The notes below the pieces were generated by a model. The model had not been told where the DNA came from. It saw nothing but the letters and a program-made list of their open reading frames with translations, and made no database searches. Positions 41,839-50,572 of a stretch of DNA of 64,000 bases are shown one piece after another (the first letter of the stretch is position 1; the number at the start of each line of letters is the position of its first letter). Source of the DNA: CAYQMF01 sp964418595 (GTDB lineage: Bacteria; Planctomycetota; UBA1135; UBA2386); assembly GCA_964418595.1 (NCBI GenBank), contig CAYQMF010000010.1, forward strand, positions 32,811-96,810, in the 5' to 3' direction. A program made the position numbers and the translations under genes.

Positions 41839-42869
41839 TCCAAGACCTCCTCCGATCGCTCCTCGCCGGGCACGCCCCACAACCCGCCGCCGTCGAAGCC
41901 GCCCTGCACGCGATCATGCTCGGCCAGGAAGATGGCGCGCGCGTCGCCGGCCTCCTCGTCGCGCTGGCGACGCGCCCCTTGACCGCACCCATCCTCGCCG
42001 CCGCCGCCCGTGTGCTGCGCGCGCATCGCGTCGCGGTCGACCCGCAGGTGCGCCCGTTGGTCGACACCTGCGGTACCGGCGGTGACGGCGCGAGCACCTT
42101 CAACATCTCCACTGCCGCAGCGCTGGTCGTCGCGGCTGCGGGCGGAGCGGTGGCCAAGCATGGCAACCGGGCGGTGTCGTCGCGGGTCGGCAGCGCCGAC
42201 GTGCTCGAGGCCGCGGGCTGCGCGCTCGCGCTCGACGGACGGGCGGCGGCGAGCCTGCTCGATGCCACGGGGTTCGTGTTCCTGTTCGCGCCCGCGTTCC
42301 ACCCGGCGATGGCCCACGTGGCACCGGTGCGCAAGAGCCTCGGCGTGCGCACGATCTTCAACGTGCTCGGCCCGCTGGCGAACCCGGCGGCCGCGGAGCA
42401 GCAACTCATCGGCGTCTACTCGCCGGAGCTGACGGAGGTGATGGCCGCAGCGCTCGCGGAGCTGGGCAGCCGGGCGGCCCTCGTCGTGCACTGCGACGGA
42501 CTCGACGAACTCGGACTGCACGCGCCGTCCCGCGGGCATCGCCTGCGCGACGGCAAGGTGACGCCGTTCAGCCTCGAGCCGCAGGACGTGGGCCTGACGT
42601 CGGCCCCGATCGAGGCGTTGCGCGGCGGCGACACGGCCGCGGCGAACGCACAGATCCTGCGCGAAGTGCTGGAGGGCGCGCCGGGGCCACGCAGCGACGT
42701 GGTGGCCCTGAACGCGGGGGCCGCGCTCGAATTGGCCGGGCTGGCCGGCTCGATGCGCGACGGCGTAGCCCGCGCCCGCGACCTGCTCCGTGCCGGTGCG
42801 GCGGCCCGCGTGCTGCAGCGCTACGCCGAGTCGAGCCGACGCAGCAGACCGGAGGCGACACGCCGATGA
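41835..42869 (+). CDS. trpD: Anthranilate phosphoribosyltransferase
   Basis: The 344-residue enzyme transfers phosphoribose from PRPP to anthranilate. Signature motifs are VDTCGTGGDGASTFNISTAAALV, KHGNRAVSSRVGSADVLEAAG, FLFAPAFHPAMAHVAPVRKSLGVRTIFNVLGPLANP and VHCDGLDELGL, all intact. It is separate from trpG, not fused as in enterobacteria. The start overlaps the trpG stop (ATGA) and its end overlaps trpC (ATGA). Confidence 0.96.
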   Translation: MIQDLLRSLLAGHAPQPAAVEAALHAIMLGQEDGARVAGLLVALATRPLTAPILAAAARVLRAHRVAVDPQVRPLVDTCGTGGDGASTFNISTAAALVVAAAGGAVAKHGNRAVSSRVGSADVLEAAGCALALDGRAAASLLDATGFVFLFAPAFHPAMAHVAPVRKSLGVRTIFNVLGPLANPAAAEQQLIGVYSPELTEVMAAALAELGSRAALVVHCDGLDELGLHAPSRGHRLRDGKVTPFSLEPQDVGLTSAPIEALRGGDTAAANAQILREVLEGAPGPRSDVVALNAGAALELAGLAGSMRDGVARARDLLRAGAAARVLQRYAESSRRSRPEATRR

Positions 42870-43612
42870 GTGGCGTGCTCGATGCCTTGGTGGCCCATGC
42901 GCGCACGCGGGCGTTGCCCGCCGTCGCGCCTCGCGCGGGCAGGCGCCCGGCGTTCACCGCGGCGCTGCGCGGCCGCAACCGCGTCGCCGTGATCGCGGAG
43001 TGCAAGCGCATGAGCCCGAGCGGGGGACGCATTGCTCGAGTCGACGATCTCGAGGCGCGCCTTCACACCTACCTGCGCGGTGGTGCGGCCGCGATCAGCG
43101 TGCTCACGGAGGACAGCCGGTTCGGCGGCAGCTTCGACGATCTCGCCCGTGCCGCTTCGCTGCTGCGCGAGATGCCGCTCCTCATGAAGGACTTCGTCGT
43201 CACCGTCGGTCAGGTCGAACTCGGGCGGCGGCTCGGCGCCTCGGCCATCCTGCTCATCGCGCGCTGCCTGCCCGGGGATGCGCTCGCCGACCTCGTGGCT
43301 GCTTGCGACGAGCGTGCCTTGACGCCGCTGGTCGAGTGCCACACCGCCGGCGAGGTCGACCGCGCCCTGGCGTTCCCGACCGCGGTGATCGGCGTCAACA
43401 ACCGCGACCTCGACACCCTCGAAGTCGACACCGGTCGTGCCCTCGACCTGCTGGCGCGGGTGCCGGACGGCCGCGTGGCGGTCGCCGAGAGCGGCTACGA
43501 CACGCCCGCCGCCGTGCGCGCCCTGCGCGGACGGGCCGACGCCGCCCTGGTCGGTACCGCCCTGATGCGGGCCAGCGACCCGGCGGCGTTCCTGCGCGAG
43601 GCGCTCGCGTGA
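42866..43612 (+). CDS. trpC: Indole-3-glycerol phosphate synthase
   Basis: The 248-residue TIM barrel has CKRMSPSGG (catalytic Lys and the 'KxxSPS' motif with Met in place of Ala), ISVLTEDSRFGGSFDDL, LLMKDFVV, ARCLPG, CHTAGEVDRAL, IGVNNRDLDTLEVD, VAESGYDTP and ALVGTALM. It converts carboxyphenylamino-deoxyribulose phosphate to indoleglycerol phosphate. The stop overlaps the GTG of trpF. Confidence 0.95.
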   Translation: MSGVLDALVAHARTRALPAVAPRAGRRPAFTAALRGRNRVAVIAECKRMSPSGGRIARVDDLEARLHTYLRGGAAAISVLTEDSRFGGSFDDLARAASLLREMPLLMKDFVVTVGQVELGRRLGASAILLIARCLPGDALADLVAACDERALTPLVECHTAGEVDRALAFPTAVIGVNNRDLDTLEVDTGRALDLLARVPDGRVAVAESGYDTPAAVRALRGRADAALVGTALMRASDPAAFLREALA

Positions 43613-44229
43613 GGCCCCGCGTGAAGATCTGCGGTCTGTGCAGAGCACAGGACGTGGACCTGGCGCTGGCGCTCGGTGCGGACGACTGCGGCTTCGTCCT
43701 CGCGCCCGACTCGCCGCGGGCGGTGACGCCGGCGGCGCTGGTCGCGCTGGCGCGCCGCGTGCTCGAGCGTGGGCGGAGACCCGTGCTCGTCTGCCGAGGC
43801 ATCCCGGCGCGGGAGGTCGCGACGCACGCCGCGGCGGCCGCGATCCTCGCCGTGCAGATGCACGGTGCCACTGGCGACGACCGGGCGCTGCTCGCCGCCG
43901 CGGGTTGCGCGGCATGGCAGGTGCTGAGCGTCACCACGACCGCTACGGAACTCCCGACGCCGACGGACGCACCGTCCTGGGAATGCCCTGCCGTGCTCGA
44001 CGTCGGCACGGGTGGCACGGGGACTCGATTCCCCTGGCGCCTGCTCGGCACCCGAGCGCCGGCGCACACCTTCATCGCCGGCGGGATCGCCCACGACAAC
44101 GTTGTCGAACTCCTGCGCCACCGACCCTTCGGCATCGACGTCAGCAGTGGCATCGAGGCACGGCCCGGCGGCAAGGACGAGACACGCCTGCGCGCGCTCT
44201 TCGACGCGCTGAATCACCATGCTCGCTGA
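43609..44229 (+). CDS. trpF: Phosphoribosylanthranilate isomerase
   Basis: The 206-residue TIM barrel starts at GTG in a GTGA overlap with trpC. It has VKICGLCRAQDVDLALALGADDCGFVLAPDSPRAV (catalytic Cys), AVQMHG, LDVGTGGTGTRFPW (catalytic Asp), FIAGGIAHDNV and GIDVSSGIEARPGGKD. It rearranges phosphoribosylanthranilate to the deoxyribulose intermediate. The family's conserved KT.R near the end reads KDETRL. It overlaps trpB by 11 bases. Confidence 0.94.
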   Translation: MRPRVKICGLCRAQDVDLALALGADDCGFVLAPDSPRAVTPAALVALARRVLERGRRPVLVCRGIPAREVATHAAAAAILAVQMHGATGDDRALLAAAGCAAWQVLSVTTTATELPTPTDAPSWECPAVLDVGTGGTGTRFPWRLLGTRAPAHTFIAGGIAHDNVVELLRHRPFGIDVSSGIEARPGGKDETRLRALFDALNHHAR

Positions 44230-45433
44230 CCACTTCGATCCCGCGCCGCGCTGCGGCGCCTTCGGCAACTACGGCGGCATGTTCGCCTCCGAGCTCCTGC
44301 TGCCCGCACTGCGCGAACTGGAGGCAGCGATGGCAGGGTGGCTCGTGTCGACGGCGCTGCGCTCGCGCATCGATGCCGAGTTGGCGCACTGGGCGGGCAG
44401 GCCGACTCCGCTGTGCGCGTGCCCGCGGCTCTCCGCGGAGGCCGGACTGCGGATCTTCCTCAAGCGCGAGGACCTCCTGCACGGGGGCGCCCACAAGACC
44501 AACAACGTCGTCGGCCAGGCGCTGCTCGCGCAGTCGATGGGCAAGACGCGGCTCATCGCCGAGACCGGCGCCGGTCAACACGGAGTGGCGACGGCGATGG
44601 TGGGCGCGCGCCTCGGTCTCGAGACGGTGATCTACATGGGCGCCCGCGACGTGCAACGGCAGGCGGTGAACGTCGAGCGCATGCGCCTGTGCGGCGCGCG
44701 CGTCGTGCCGGTGAGCAACGGTTCGGCGACGCTCAAGGATGCCATCGACGAAGCCCTGCGCGACTGGGCGGCGAACCTCAGGCACACGCACTACCTGTTG
44801 GGGACGGTGTGCGGTCCGCACCCGTTCCCGACGCTGGTGCGCGACCTGCAGGCGGTGATCGGGCGTGAGGCGCGCGCGCAGTGGCAGCAGCAGGTCGGCG
44901 GACTCCCGGCAGCCGTGATCGCGTGCGTCGGGGGCGGCAGCAACGCGCTGGGCGCGTTCAGCGCCTTCGTGCCCGACCGCGACGTGGCCCTGATCGGCGT
45001 GGAGGCCGCCGGACGCGGGATCGACTCCGGCGAGCACGCGGCCACGCTGACGCGGGGCCGGCCGGGTCTCCTGCACGGGACACGCAGCTACGTGCTGCAG
45101 GACGACGACGGCCAGATCGTCCGCACGCACAGCATCGCCGCCGGGCTCGACTATCCGGGCGTCGGGCCGGAGCACGCGGCCCTGAAGGACAGCGGACGGG
45201 CGCGCTACGTGACGGTCACCGACGACGAGGCGACGGCGGCGTTCACCCAGGCGGCGCGCCTCGAAGGCATCGTCCCCGCGTTCGAATCGGCGCACGCGGT
45301 GGCGTTCGCCCTCGCGGCAGTGGCGCGCGCCGAGCTGCCTCGCGACGCGGCCGTGCTCGTGAACCTGTCCGGGCGCGGCGACAAGGACCTCGCCACCTAC
45401 ATGGCACTGCGTGATGCGGGGAGGAGCGCATGA
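44219..45433 (+). CDS. trpB: Tryptophan synthase beta chain
   Basis: The 404-residue PLP enzyme condenses indole with serine. Conserved segments: FGNYGGMFASELLLPAL, RPTPLCACPRLS, LKREDLLHGGAHKTNNVVGQALLA (Lys of the Schiff base in HKTN), ETGAGQHGVATAM, CVGGGSNALGAF (phosphate loop) and NLSGRGDKDLATY. The length and order fit the TrpB1 type. It overlaps trpF upstream and trpA downstream (ATGA). Confidence 0.97.
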   Translation: MLADHFDPAPRCGAFGNYGGMFASELLLPALRELEAAMAGWLVSTALRSRIDAELAHWAGRPTPLCACPRLSAEAGLRIFLKREDLLHGGAHKTNNVVGQALLAQSMGKTRLIAETGAGQHGVATAMVGARLGLETVIYMGARDVQRQAVNVERMRLCGARVVPVSNGSATLKDAIDEALRDWAANLRHTHYLLGTVCGPHPFPTLVRDLQAVIGREARAQWQQQVGGLPAAVIACVGGGSNALGAFSAFVPDRDVALIGVEAAGRGIDSGEHAATLTRGRPGLLHGTRSYVLQDDDGQIVRTHSIAAGLDYPGVGPEHAALKDSGRARYVTVTDDEATAAFTQAARLEGIVPAFESAHAVAFALAAVARAELPRDAAVLVNLSGRGDKDLATYMALRDAGRSA

Positions 45434-46251
45434 GTCTGCCTCGCCTGCGCCTCCTGCTGCGTGAGACCGAGGGACACGTGAGTCCGTTCCTGGTCCTCGG
45501 CGACCCCGATCCGGAGGTGAGCGAAGAACTGGCCGTCGCCGCGATCGATGCCGGCTGTCGCATGCTCGAACTCGGGTTTCCGTACGAGGACCCCAGCGCC
45601 GACGGGGCCGCGATCCAGCGCGCCGGCGAACGCGCCCGGCGCGCCGGCGTGTCGACGCCGCAGGCACTCGCCATCCTCGCCCGCATCCATGCCCGTCGAC
45701 CCGACGCGGCGTTCAACCTGCTCGTGTACGGCAACCTCGTGCACGCGCGCGGGTACGCGCGGTTCTGCGCCGACGCCGTGGCGGCCGGCGCATCGTCCCT
45801 GCTGGTGCCGGACATCCCGCTCGAGGAGAGCGAACCTCTGACGCGCGCCTGCACGGTCGCGGACCTCGGTCTCGTGCACCTCGTCGCGCCGACGACGGCG
45901 CCCGATCGCATCGCCACTCTCGACGCCGCCGCCACGGCCTTCCTCTACGTGGTCGCGTACCAGGGTGTCACCGGCGCGAGCGCAACCGAGACCGACCTGT
46001 TGGCGCGGGTCCGCACCCGCGCCCGCCTGCCGCTCTGCCTGGGTTTCGGCCTCAGCGAACGACGCCATGTCGACGCCGCGTTCGCGCGAGGCGCGTCCAT
46101 CGCGGTGGTCGGCAGCCACCTCGCGCGGGCGATCGAGCGGGCGGTTGCGCGTGGCGAGGACCCGGCCGGCGTGCGGGCGGCGTTCCTCGCCGCACTCGTT
46201 CCCCTTCTGTCCCCCACCGACCGCAACTCGGGAGACCCATCATGCTCGTGA
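45430..46251 (+). CDS. trpA: Tryptophan synthase alpha chain
   Basis: The 273-residue TIM barrel cleaves indoleglycerol phosphate to indole for TrpB. It has LELGFPYEDPSADGAAIQRAGERA (catalytic Glu and Asp region), LLVYGNLVHARGYARFCADAVAAGASSLLVPDIPLEE, and LYVVAYQGVTGA, LCLGFGLSERRHV. It overlaps the DAHP synthase start by ten bases. Confidence 0.94.
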   Translation: MSLPRLRLLLRETEGHVSPFLVLGDPDPEVSEELAVAAIDAGCRMLELGFPYEDPSADGAAIQRAGERARRAGVSTPQALAILARIHARRPDAAFNLLVYGNLVHARGYARFCADAVAAGASSLLVPDIPLEESEPLTRACTVADLGLVHLVAPTTAPDRIATLDAAATAFLYVVAYQGVTGASATETDLLARVRTRARLPLCLGFGLSERRHVDAAFARGASIAVVGSHLARAIERAVARGEDPAGVRAAFLAALVPLLSPTDRNSGDPSCS

Positions 46252-47258
46252 TCATGCAACGCGACTGCACCGTCGCGCAGTGCGCCGCCGTCGAGGCAGC
46301 CATTCGCAACCTGGGGTTCACCCCGCTCCCCGTGCCGGGCGAGAACCGGACGGCGATCTGCGTGACCGGGAACAAGGGCCCTGTCGACGCCGCCGCGCTC
46401 GCCAGGCTGCCCGGCGTCCTCGAATGCATCCGCGTCACGCGCCCCTACAAACTCGTGAGTCGCGAGGTCCACCCGCAGGACACGGTCGTGCGGGTCGGCG
46501 ACGTCGCCATCGGCGGCCCGCAACCGGTGCTCATCGCCGGACCCTGCAGCGTCGAGACGGAGGCGCGCACGCTGGCGATCGCGGCGGCCGCCAAGGACGC
46601 GGGTGCGACGCTGTTCCGGGCCGGCGCGTTCAAGCCGCGCACGAGTCCGTATGCGTTCCAGGGGCTCGGCGACGAGGCACTGCACACCCTGCGCAAGGTG
46701 CGCGAGTCCCTCGGCCTGCCTGTGGTGTCCGAGGTGGTCGACACCGACTCCCTCGACGCGATGGTCGAACACGTCGACGTGCTCCAGGTCGGCACGCGCA
46801 ACATGCAGAACTTCTCGCTCCTGCGGCGGCTCGCTCAGGTACGGCGGCCGATCCTGCTCAAGCGCGGGATGGCGGCGAGCCTCGAGGAGTGGCTGATGGC
46901 CGCCGAGTACCTCCTCGCCGGAGGCAACGAACAGGTCATCCTCTGCGAGCGCGGCATCCGCACGTTCAGCGCCCACTCACGCAACACCCTCGACCTCAAC
47001 GTGGTGCCGGTCGCGCGACGGCTGACGCACCTGCCGATCCTGGTCGACCCGTCGCACGGCATCGGCCGCCGCGAAGACGTGCGCAGCATGGCGCGCGCAG
47101 CCCTGGCAGCGGGAGCACAGGGGTTGCTGGTCGAAGCGCACACGCATCCGGACACGAGCTACACCGACGGTGATCAGACCATCGACATCGGGACTCTGCG
47201 CGGGATCGGCGTCGACATGGAGATCCTCGCGCGGCTCCCGCTGCTGACCCGCGGGTAG
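46242..47258 (+). CDS. aroF: 3-deoxy-7-phosphoheptulonate (DAHP) synthase, type I-beta
   Basis: The 338-residue enzyme catalyses the first step of aromatic biosynthesis. An N-terminal ACT-like/ferredoxin-like domain (residues 1-75, LVIMQRDCTVAQCAAVEAAIRNLG..., starting like the Thermotoga-type enzyme) is followed by the barrel: VLIAGPCSVE, LFRAGAFKPRTSPYAFQGLG, VLQVGTRNMQNFSLLRRLA, ILLKRGMAAS, CERGIRTF, LPILVDPSHGIGR and HTHPD. The N-terminal domain usually mediates feedback inhibition by Tyr or Phe. Its place at the end of the trp operon would put aromatic precursor supply under Trp control. Confidence 0.94.
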   Translation: MLVIMQRDCTVAQCAAVEAAIRNLGFTPLPVPGENRTAICVTGNKGPVDAAALARLPGVLECIRVTRPYKLVSREVHPQDTVVRVGDVAIGGPQPVLIAGPCSVETEARTLAIAAAAKDAGATLFRAGAFKPRTSPYAFQGLGDEALHTLRKVRESLGLPVVSEVVDTDSLDAMVEHVDVLQVGTRNMQNFSLLRRLAQVRRPILLKRGMAASLEEWLMAAEYLLAGGNEQVILCERGIRTFSAHSRNTLDLNVVPVARRLTHLPILVDPSHGIGRREDVRSMARAALAAGAQGLLVEAHTHPDTSYTDGDQTIDIGTLRGIGVDMEILARLPLLTRG

Positions 47259-47279
47259 TCGCCCGCTAGCATCGGCGCC

Positions 47280-47621
47280 ATGCGCTGGCTCTGCGTGCTG
47301 CTCTCCCTCTCGCTCGTCGGCTGCGGCGGTCTGGTCGAAGCCTACCGGCAAGAGAAGGACTACGTGCTGTACGACGCCAGCAAGGCGCCACCGCGCAGCG
47401 GCACGCCCGCCGGCGACTTCGCCAAGCTCGTCGAGACCGAGCGGTTGCTGGCGGAGGTGGACAGGACCATCCTGGACGGCCTCGACAGCGATGGCACCCT
47501 GGCCAAGGGACGAACGTCGCTCGAAGCGGCCGTTGCCGCACAGCGCACGGCGTTGGGTGAGCAACTGCCCGCGTTGCGCAAGCAGCGCGCCGGCGAACTC
47601 CGGGCACTGGTCAGCCGCTGA
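47280..47621 (+). CDS. Small putative lipoprotein
   Basis: The 113-residue product has a signal and lipobox (LSLSLVGC, Cys at about 15). The mature part is helical and charged (VETERLLAEVDRTILDGLDSDGTLAKGRTSLEAAVAAQRTAL), of unknown function. It lies 21 bases after aroF on the same strand and may be read through from the trp operon. It is convergent with the metallopeptidase gene. Confidence 0.6.
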   Translation: MRWLCVLLSLSLVGCGGLVEAYRQEKDYVLYDASKAPPRSGTPAGDFAKLVETERLLAEVDRTILDGLDSDGTLAKGRTSLEAAVAAQRTALGEQLPALRKQRAGELRALVSR

Positions 47622-47630
47622 CGGCGACGC

Positions 47631-49235
47631 TCAGTTGCCGCCGCCCTCACCCGCGTAGGGCGTCCACGAGGTCTCCAGGAACACCTCGTAGCTCTGCGCG
47701 CCGCCATTCACGACGTCGCCGAGCTGCTTGGCCAGCTTGAGCTGGGTCTCGACGTTCGGATCGGCCTTGCGCTCGTACCGGGCGATCCGATCGAGCAGCC
47801 GGGCATAGGTGGCGCGGAAGATCGGGTTGACCGGATCGACGCCGAGCATCTTGTCGTACTGCTTCACCGCTTCGCGCAGGTTCTGCATCTGCTCCTCGCG
47901 GTCCTTGCTCGGCACCTGCTCCAACGCGCGGGCGTAGTAGAAGTACACCATCGGCGAGTCGTAGCCCTTCTCGAGCGCCACCTCGAGCATGCGCTTGGCC
48001 TTGATCGGCATGCCGTTCATCAACGCGGTACGACCGAAGCTGAAGTAGCCCTTGCCACTCGACGGCTTGAGATTCTTGATGTAGCCGTGCCACTCGGTCT
48101 CCAGCGCCTTGAGGTCGCTGACCCGGAGGTCGCGCTTGAGCGCGATCGCAACCTGATCCGCAGGGTGTTGCGACATCTGGTAGAGACCATCGGGCGAGAA
48201 GCGCTCGCGCTTGAGGCCCTGGTCGCGCGGCAGGCCGAGAAAGAACTGCCGGAAGCGCTTCTCGTACCCCGTGTGCATGAAGAAGTGCACGAGCGTCCAG
48301 GCCCAGCCGTAGTACTGCCCCCCGAACTGCGCGTGCGGGATCGCCATCAACTGTTCGAGGCCGATCCACTCGCCCTCGAGGATGTCCTGCTGCACGTTGG
48401 CGAGTCGTCCCTCGAGCAACCCACCGACCTCGAGCTTCTTGGTCTTCTCGTCCCAGATGCTCGCGCCGTAGTACTCGGCCATCCCCTCGCTGACCCACGT
48501 CGGATACTTGTAGTTCGGGTCGATCAACCACACGAGGTAGTGGTTGCACTCGTGGAACATGACGTTGAGCGTCCAGTCCAGGTCGAGGCGGTCGTAGTAG
48601 AAGTTGAGATCGATGGGCGGCACGAAGCGGAAGTAGCCGCCGGTGCCGGCCGCGCCCGTCACCTGAACGTAGTAGTCCTCGCTGTGGTAGAACTTGACGC
48701 TGAGCTTCTTGTGGCCGGCGGGAGGTCGGATGCCCCAGTACTTGGTGAACGTCGAGTAGTACCCGTCCATCAGGTCGGACCAGTACTTCATGATCTCGGG
48801 GTCCATCGTGTACTCGAAGGCGAAGTACTTGCTGTCCTTCTGGTAGCGATCGCTCCACTTGTTGTGCTTGATCGTCTCCTCGATGCGCTTGGCCATCGCG
48901 GCCGTGCGCTTGGCGAGTTCGGTGTCGCGTTGTTGCGTCCGGATCCAGCGGCCCTCGAACTCGACGAAGCCCTTGGCAATCTTGGCCTTGTCCTCCTCCG
49001 ACGTGTCGTCGGCGACGCCCTGTTCACGGGCACTGACGGACGCGAACTTCACCTGGGCAGTCGGGACCAGGATGTCCGCCGCGTCGCAGTGCACGATGAC
49101 CCCATTCGGCGTGCGGGTCATGCGGGGCCCCGAGACGAACCGCCCGTCGGCCAGTTGGAGCGAGTCCTGCGCCGACACAACCGCGCCGGCGCAGACCACG
49201 ACGAGGGCGAGAGCTGCGGAGAGGTGCATCTTCAT
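47631..49235 (-). CDS. Secreted HExxH zinc metallopeptidase-like protein
   Basis: The 534-residue product starts at MKMHLSAALALVVVCAGAVVSAQ, a good signal peptide. The gluzincin motif is NVMFHECNHYLVW (HECNH), followed about 20 residues later by WVSEGMAEYYG, the usual downstream Glu ligand motif of DUF1570-type planctomycete peptidases. TPR-like C-terminal helices follow (MVYFYYARALEQVPSKDREEQMQNLREAVKQYDKMLG). It is probably a periplasmic or surface metalloprotease, and is followed by two further secreted proteins on its upstream side. Confidence 0.8.
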   Translation of the reverse strand: MKMHLSAALALVVVCAGAVVSAQDSLQLADGRFVSGPRMTRTPNGVIVHCDAADILVPTAQVKFASVSAREQGVADDTSEEDKAKIAKGFVEFEGRWIRTQQRDTELAKRTAAMAKRIEETIKHNKWSDRYQKDSKYFAFEYTMDPEIMKYWSDLMDGYYSTFTKYWGIRPPAGHKKLSVKFYHSEDYYVQVTGAAGTGGYFRFVPPIDLNFYYDRLDLDWTLNVMFHECNHYLVWLIDPNYKYPTWVSEGMAEYYGASIWDEKTKKLEVGGLLEGRLANVQQDILEGEWIGLEQLMAIPHAQFGGQYYGWAWTLVHFFMHTGYEKRFRQFFLGLPRDQGLKRERFSPDGLYQMSQHPADQVAIALKRDLRVSDLKALETEWHGYIKNLKPSSGKGYFSFGRTALMNGMPIKAKRMLEVALEKGYDSPMVYFYYARALEQVPSKDREEQMQNLREAVKQYDKMLGVDPVNPIFRATYARLLDRIARYERKADPNVETQLKLAKQLGDVVNGGAQSYEVFLETSWTPYAGEGGGN

Positions 49236-49377
49236 CACGATTCGGATCTCCTCGCGTTGCGAAGGGCTGCGATTACACCGGCTACGCGCGGGCGCTGCAA
49301 CTCCATCGCCGGTGCAGCAGTGCACTCGGGGCGAATCGCCCTTGCACGGCAACCACGAAAGTGCCGCGAGTCGACGA

Positions 49378-50571
49378 TCACCCGTCGTCGATCCGCGCCT
49401 GTTCGCGGACCTGGACCTTGGCGATGCGCCACGCACGGCCGTCGTGCTCAACGGTGTAGTCGGCGCGGTACTGGTTGGTGCGGCGATGTTCGTGACCCCA
49501 ATGGGACACGAGACCATGGACGCGCCACGAGAGTGCCACCCCGAAGCCCGGCGAGCTGCGGTCTGCGGCGGCCGGCACGACCTTGTGTTCGAGAACTTCG
49601 ATGCGGTCCACGTGGCAGACGGCGCCGCCCTGGTTTCGCATCACGAGGCTCTCGTACACGTCGCCGTACAGGTCATCGACGATCGCAGGCGCGACGCTGA
49701 CCGCGAGGAGGTCGTAGACCTCCTCGGGCGTGCTGCCATCGAACGCGCGGTAGACGTTGCCGTGCAACCGCTGGAAGATCGCGAAGGCCGCCTCGTCCTC
49801 CGGCACGCGCACCCCGCCCCACGGCAGCCGCACGGTCGCGACGTCGCGCGTGAGAACCGCGACGGCCAGCGCGGCGGCCAGTCCTCCCCACGCCAACGGC
49901 GCCGGCCAACGGCGCCGGCGCGCGGACAGGACCAGCCCCACGCCGAGCCCCAGCGCCAGCAGGGACACCGCCGACACGGAGGCGGCGGTCGACGGGGGCG
50001 TGGTGACGGCATCGACCCGCAACGGTCGACGCACCACCACGCGCGTGTGCCAGATGTGCTCCGGCTCGGCCGGCGTGAGCGCGGCCTGCTCGACATCCCC
50101 CCGGTAGCGGATCATCACGGGGACCGCGGGTTTCTCGAACCAATCCGTCGCCTCGAAGGTCTCCCAGCGCAGCGCCACGGACCGAGGCTCGCGTTCGACT
50201 CCAGCGCGCAGACGCACGCGGATGTTGGGGATGTTGCGTCCGGGCACGAAGTCGGTAGGGGGAATCACTTCCGTCACCCCCATCGCGATGCGGCTGCCGT
50301 CGACGCTGATCGGGTTGCGCTGCTGGAAGAACCGCTGCGCGCCCTCCCGGATCCGGCCGAGATCGACCTCCGAGAGCAGGAACTCGCCGGAGACATCGAG
50401 CCCGAGCCAGGTGTTCCACACCTGCAACTCGCCCACGACATCGATGGCGAGTGCGTCCGCCAGCACATCGACCTCGACGTACACCGTCGGCGGCGGGTGA
50501 CGCGCCGCCGCGGCGAGGAGCAACGGCGCGACCGCCAGCATCGTGACGCGGGCTGGTCGCGCGCGCTTCAC
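49378..50571 (-). CDS. Secreted or membrane-anchored protein, unknown function
   Basis: The 397-residue product has an N-terminal signal segment (VTMLAVAPLLLAAAA), a beta-rich extracytoplasmic part (residues 30-195), then two hydrophobic helices near 200-250 (SAVSLLALGLGVGLVLSA and WGGLAAALAVAVLT). A C-terminal soluble domain follows (HGNVYRAFDGSTPEEVYDLLAVSVAP...). No family is recognised. The stop of the next gene upstream lies one base before its start, so they are co-transcribed. Confidence 0.68.
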   Translation of the reverse strand: MKRARPARVTMLAVAPLLLAAAARHPPPTVYVEVDVLADALAIDVVGELQVWNTWLGLDVSGEFLLSEVDLGRIREGAQRFFQQRNPISVDGSRIAMGVTEVIPPTDFVPGRNIPNIRVRLRAGVEREPRSVALRWETFEATDWFEKPAVPVMIRYRGDVEQAALTPAEPEHIWHTRVVVRRPLRVDAVTTPPSTAASVSAVSLLALGLGVGLVLSARRRRWPAPLAWGGLAAALAVAVLTRDVATVRLPWGGVRVPEDEAAFAIFQRLHGNVYRAFDGSTPEEVYDLLAVSVAPAIVDDLYGDVYESLVMRNQGGAVCHVDRIEVLEHKVVPAAADRSSPGFGVALSWRVHGLVSHWGHEHRRTNQYRADYTVEHDGRAWRIAKVQVREQARIDDG

Positions 50572-50572
50572 C

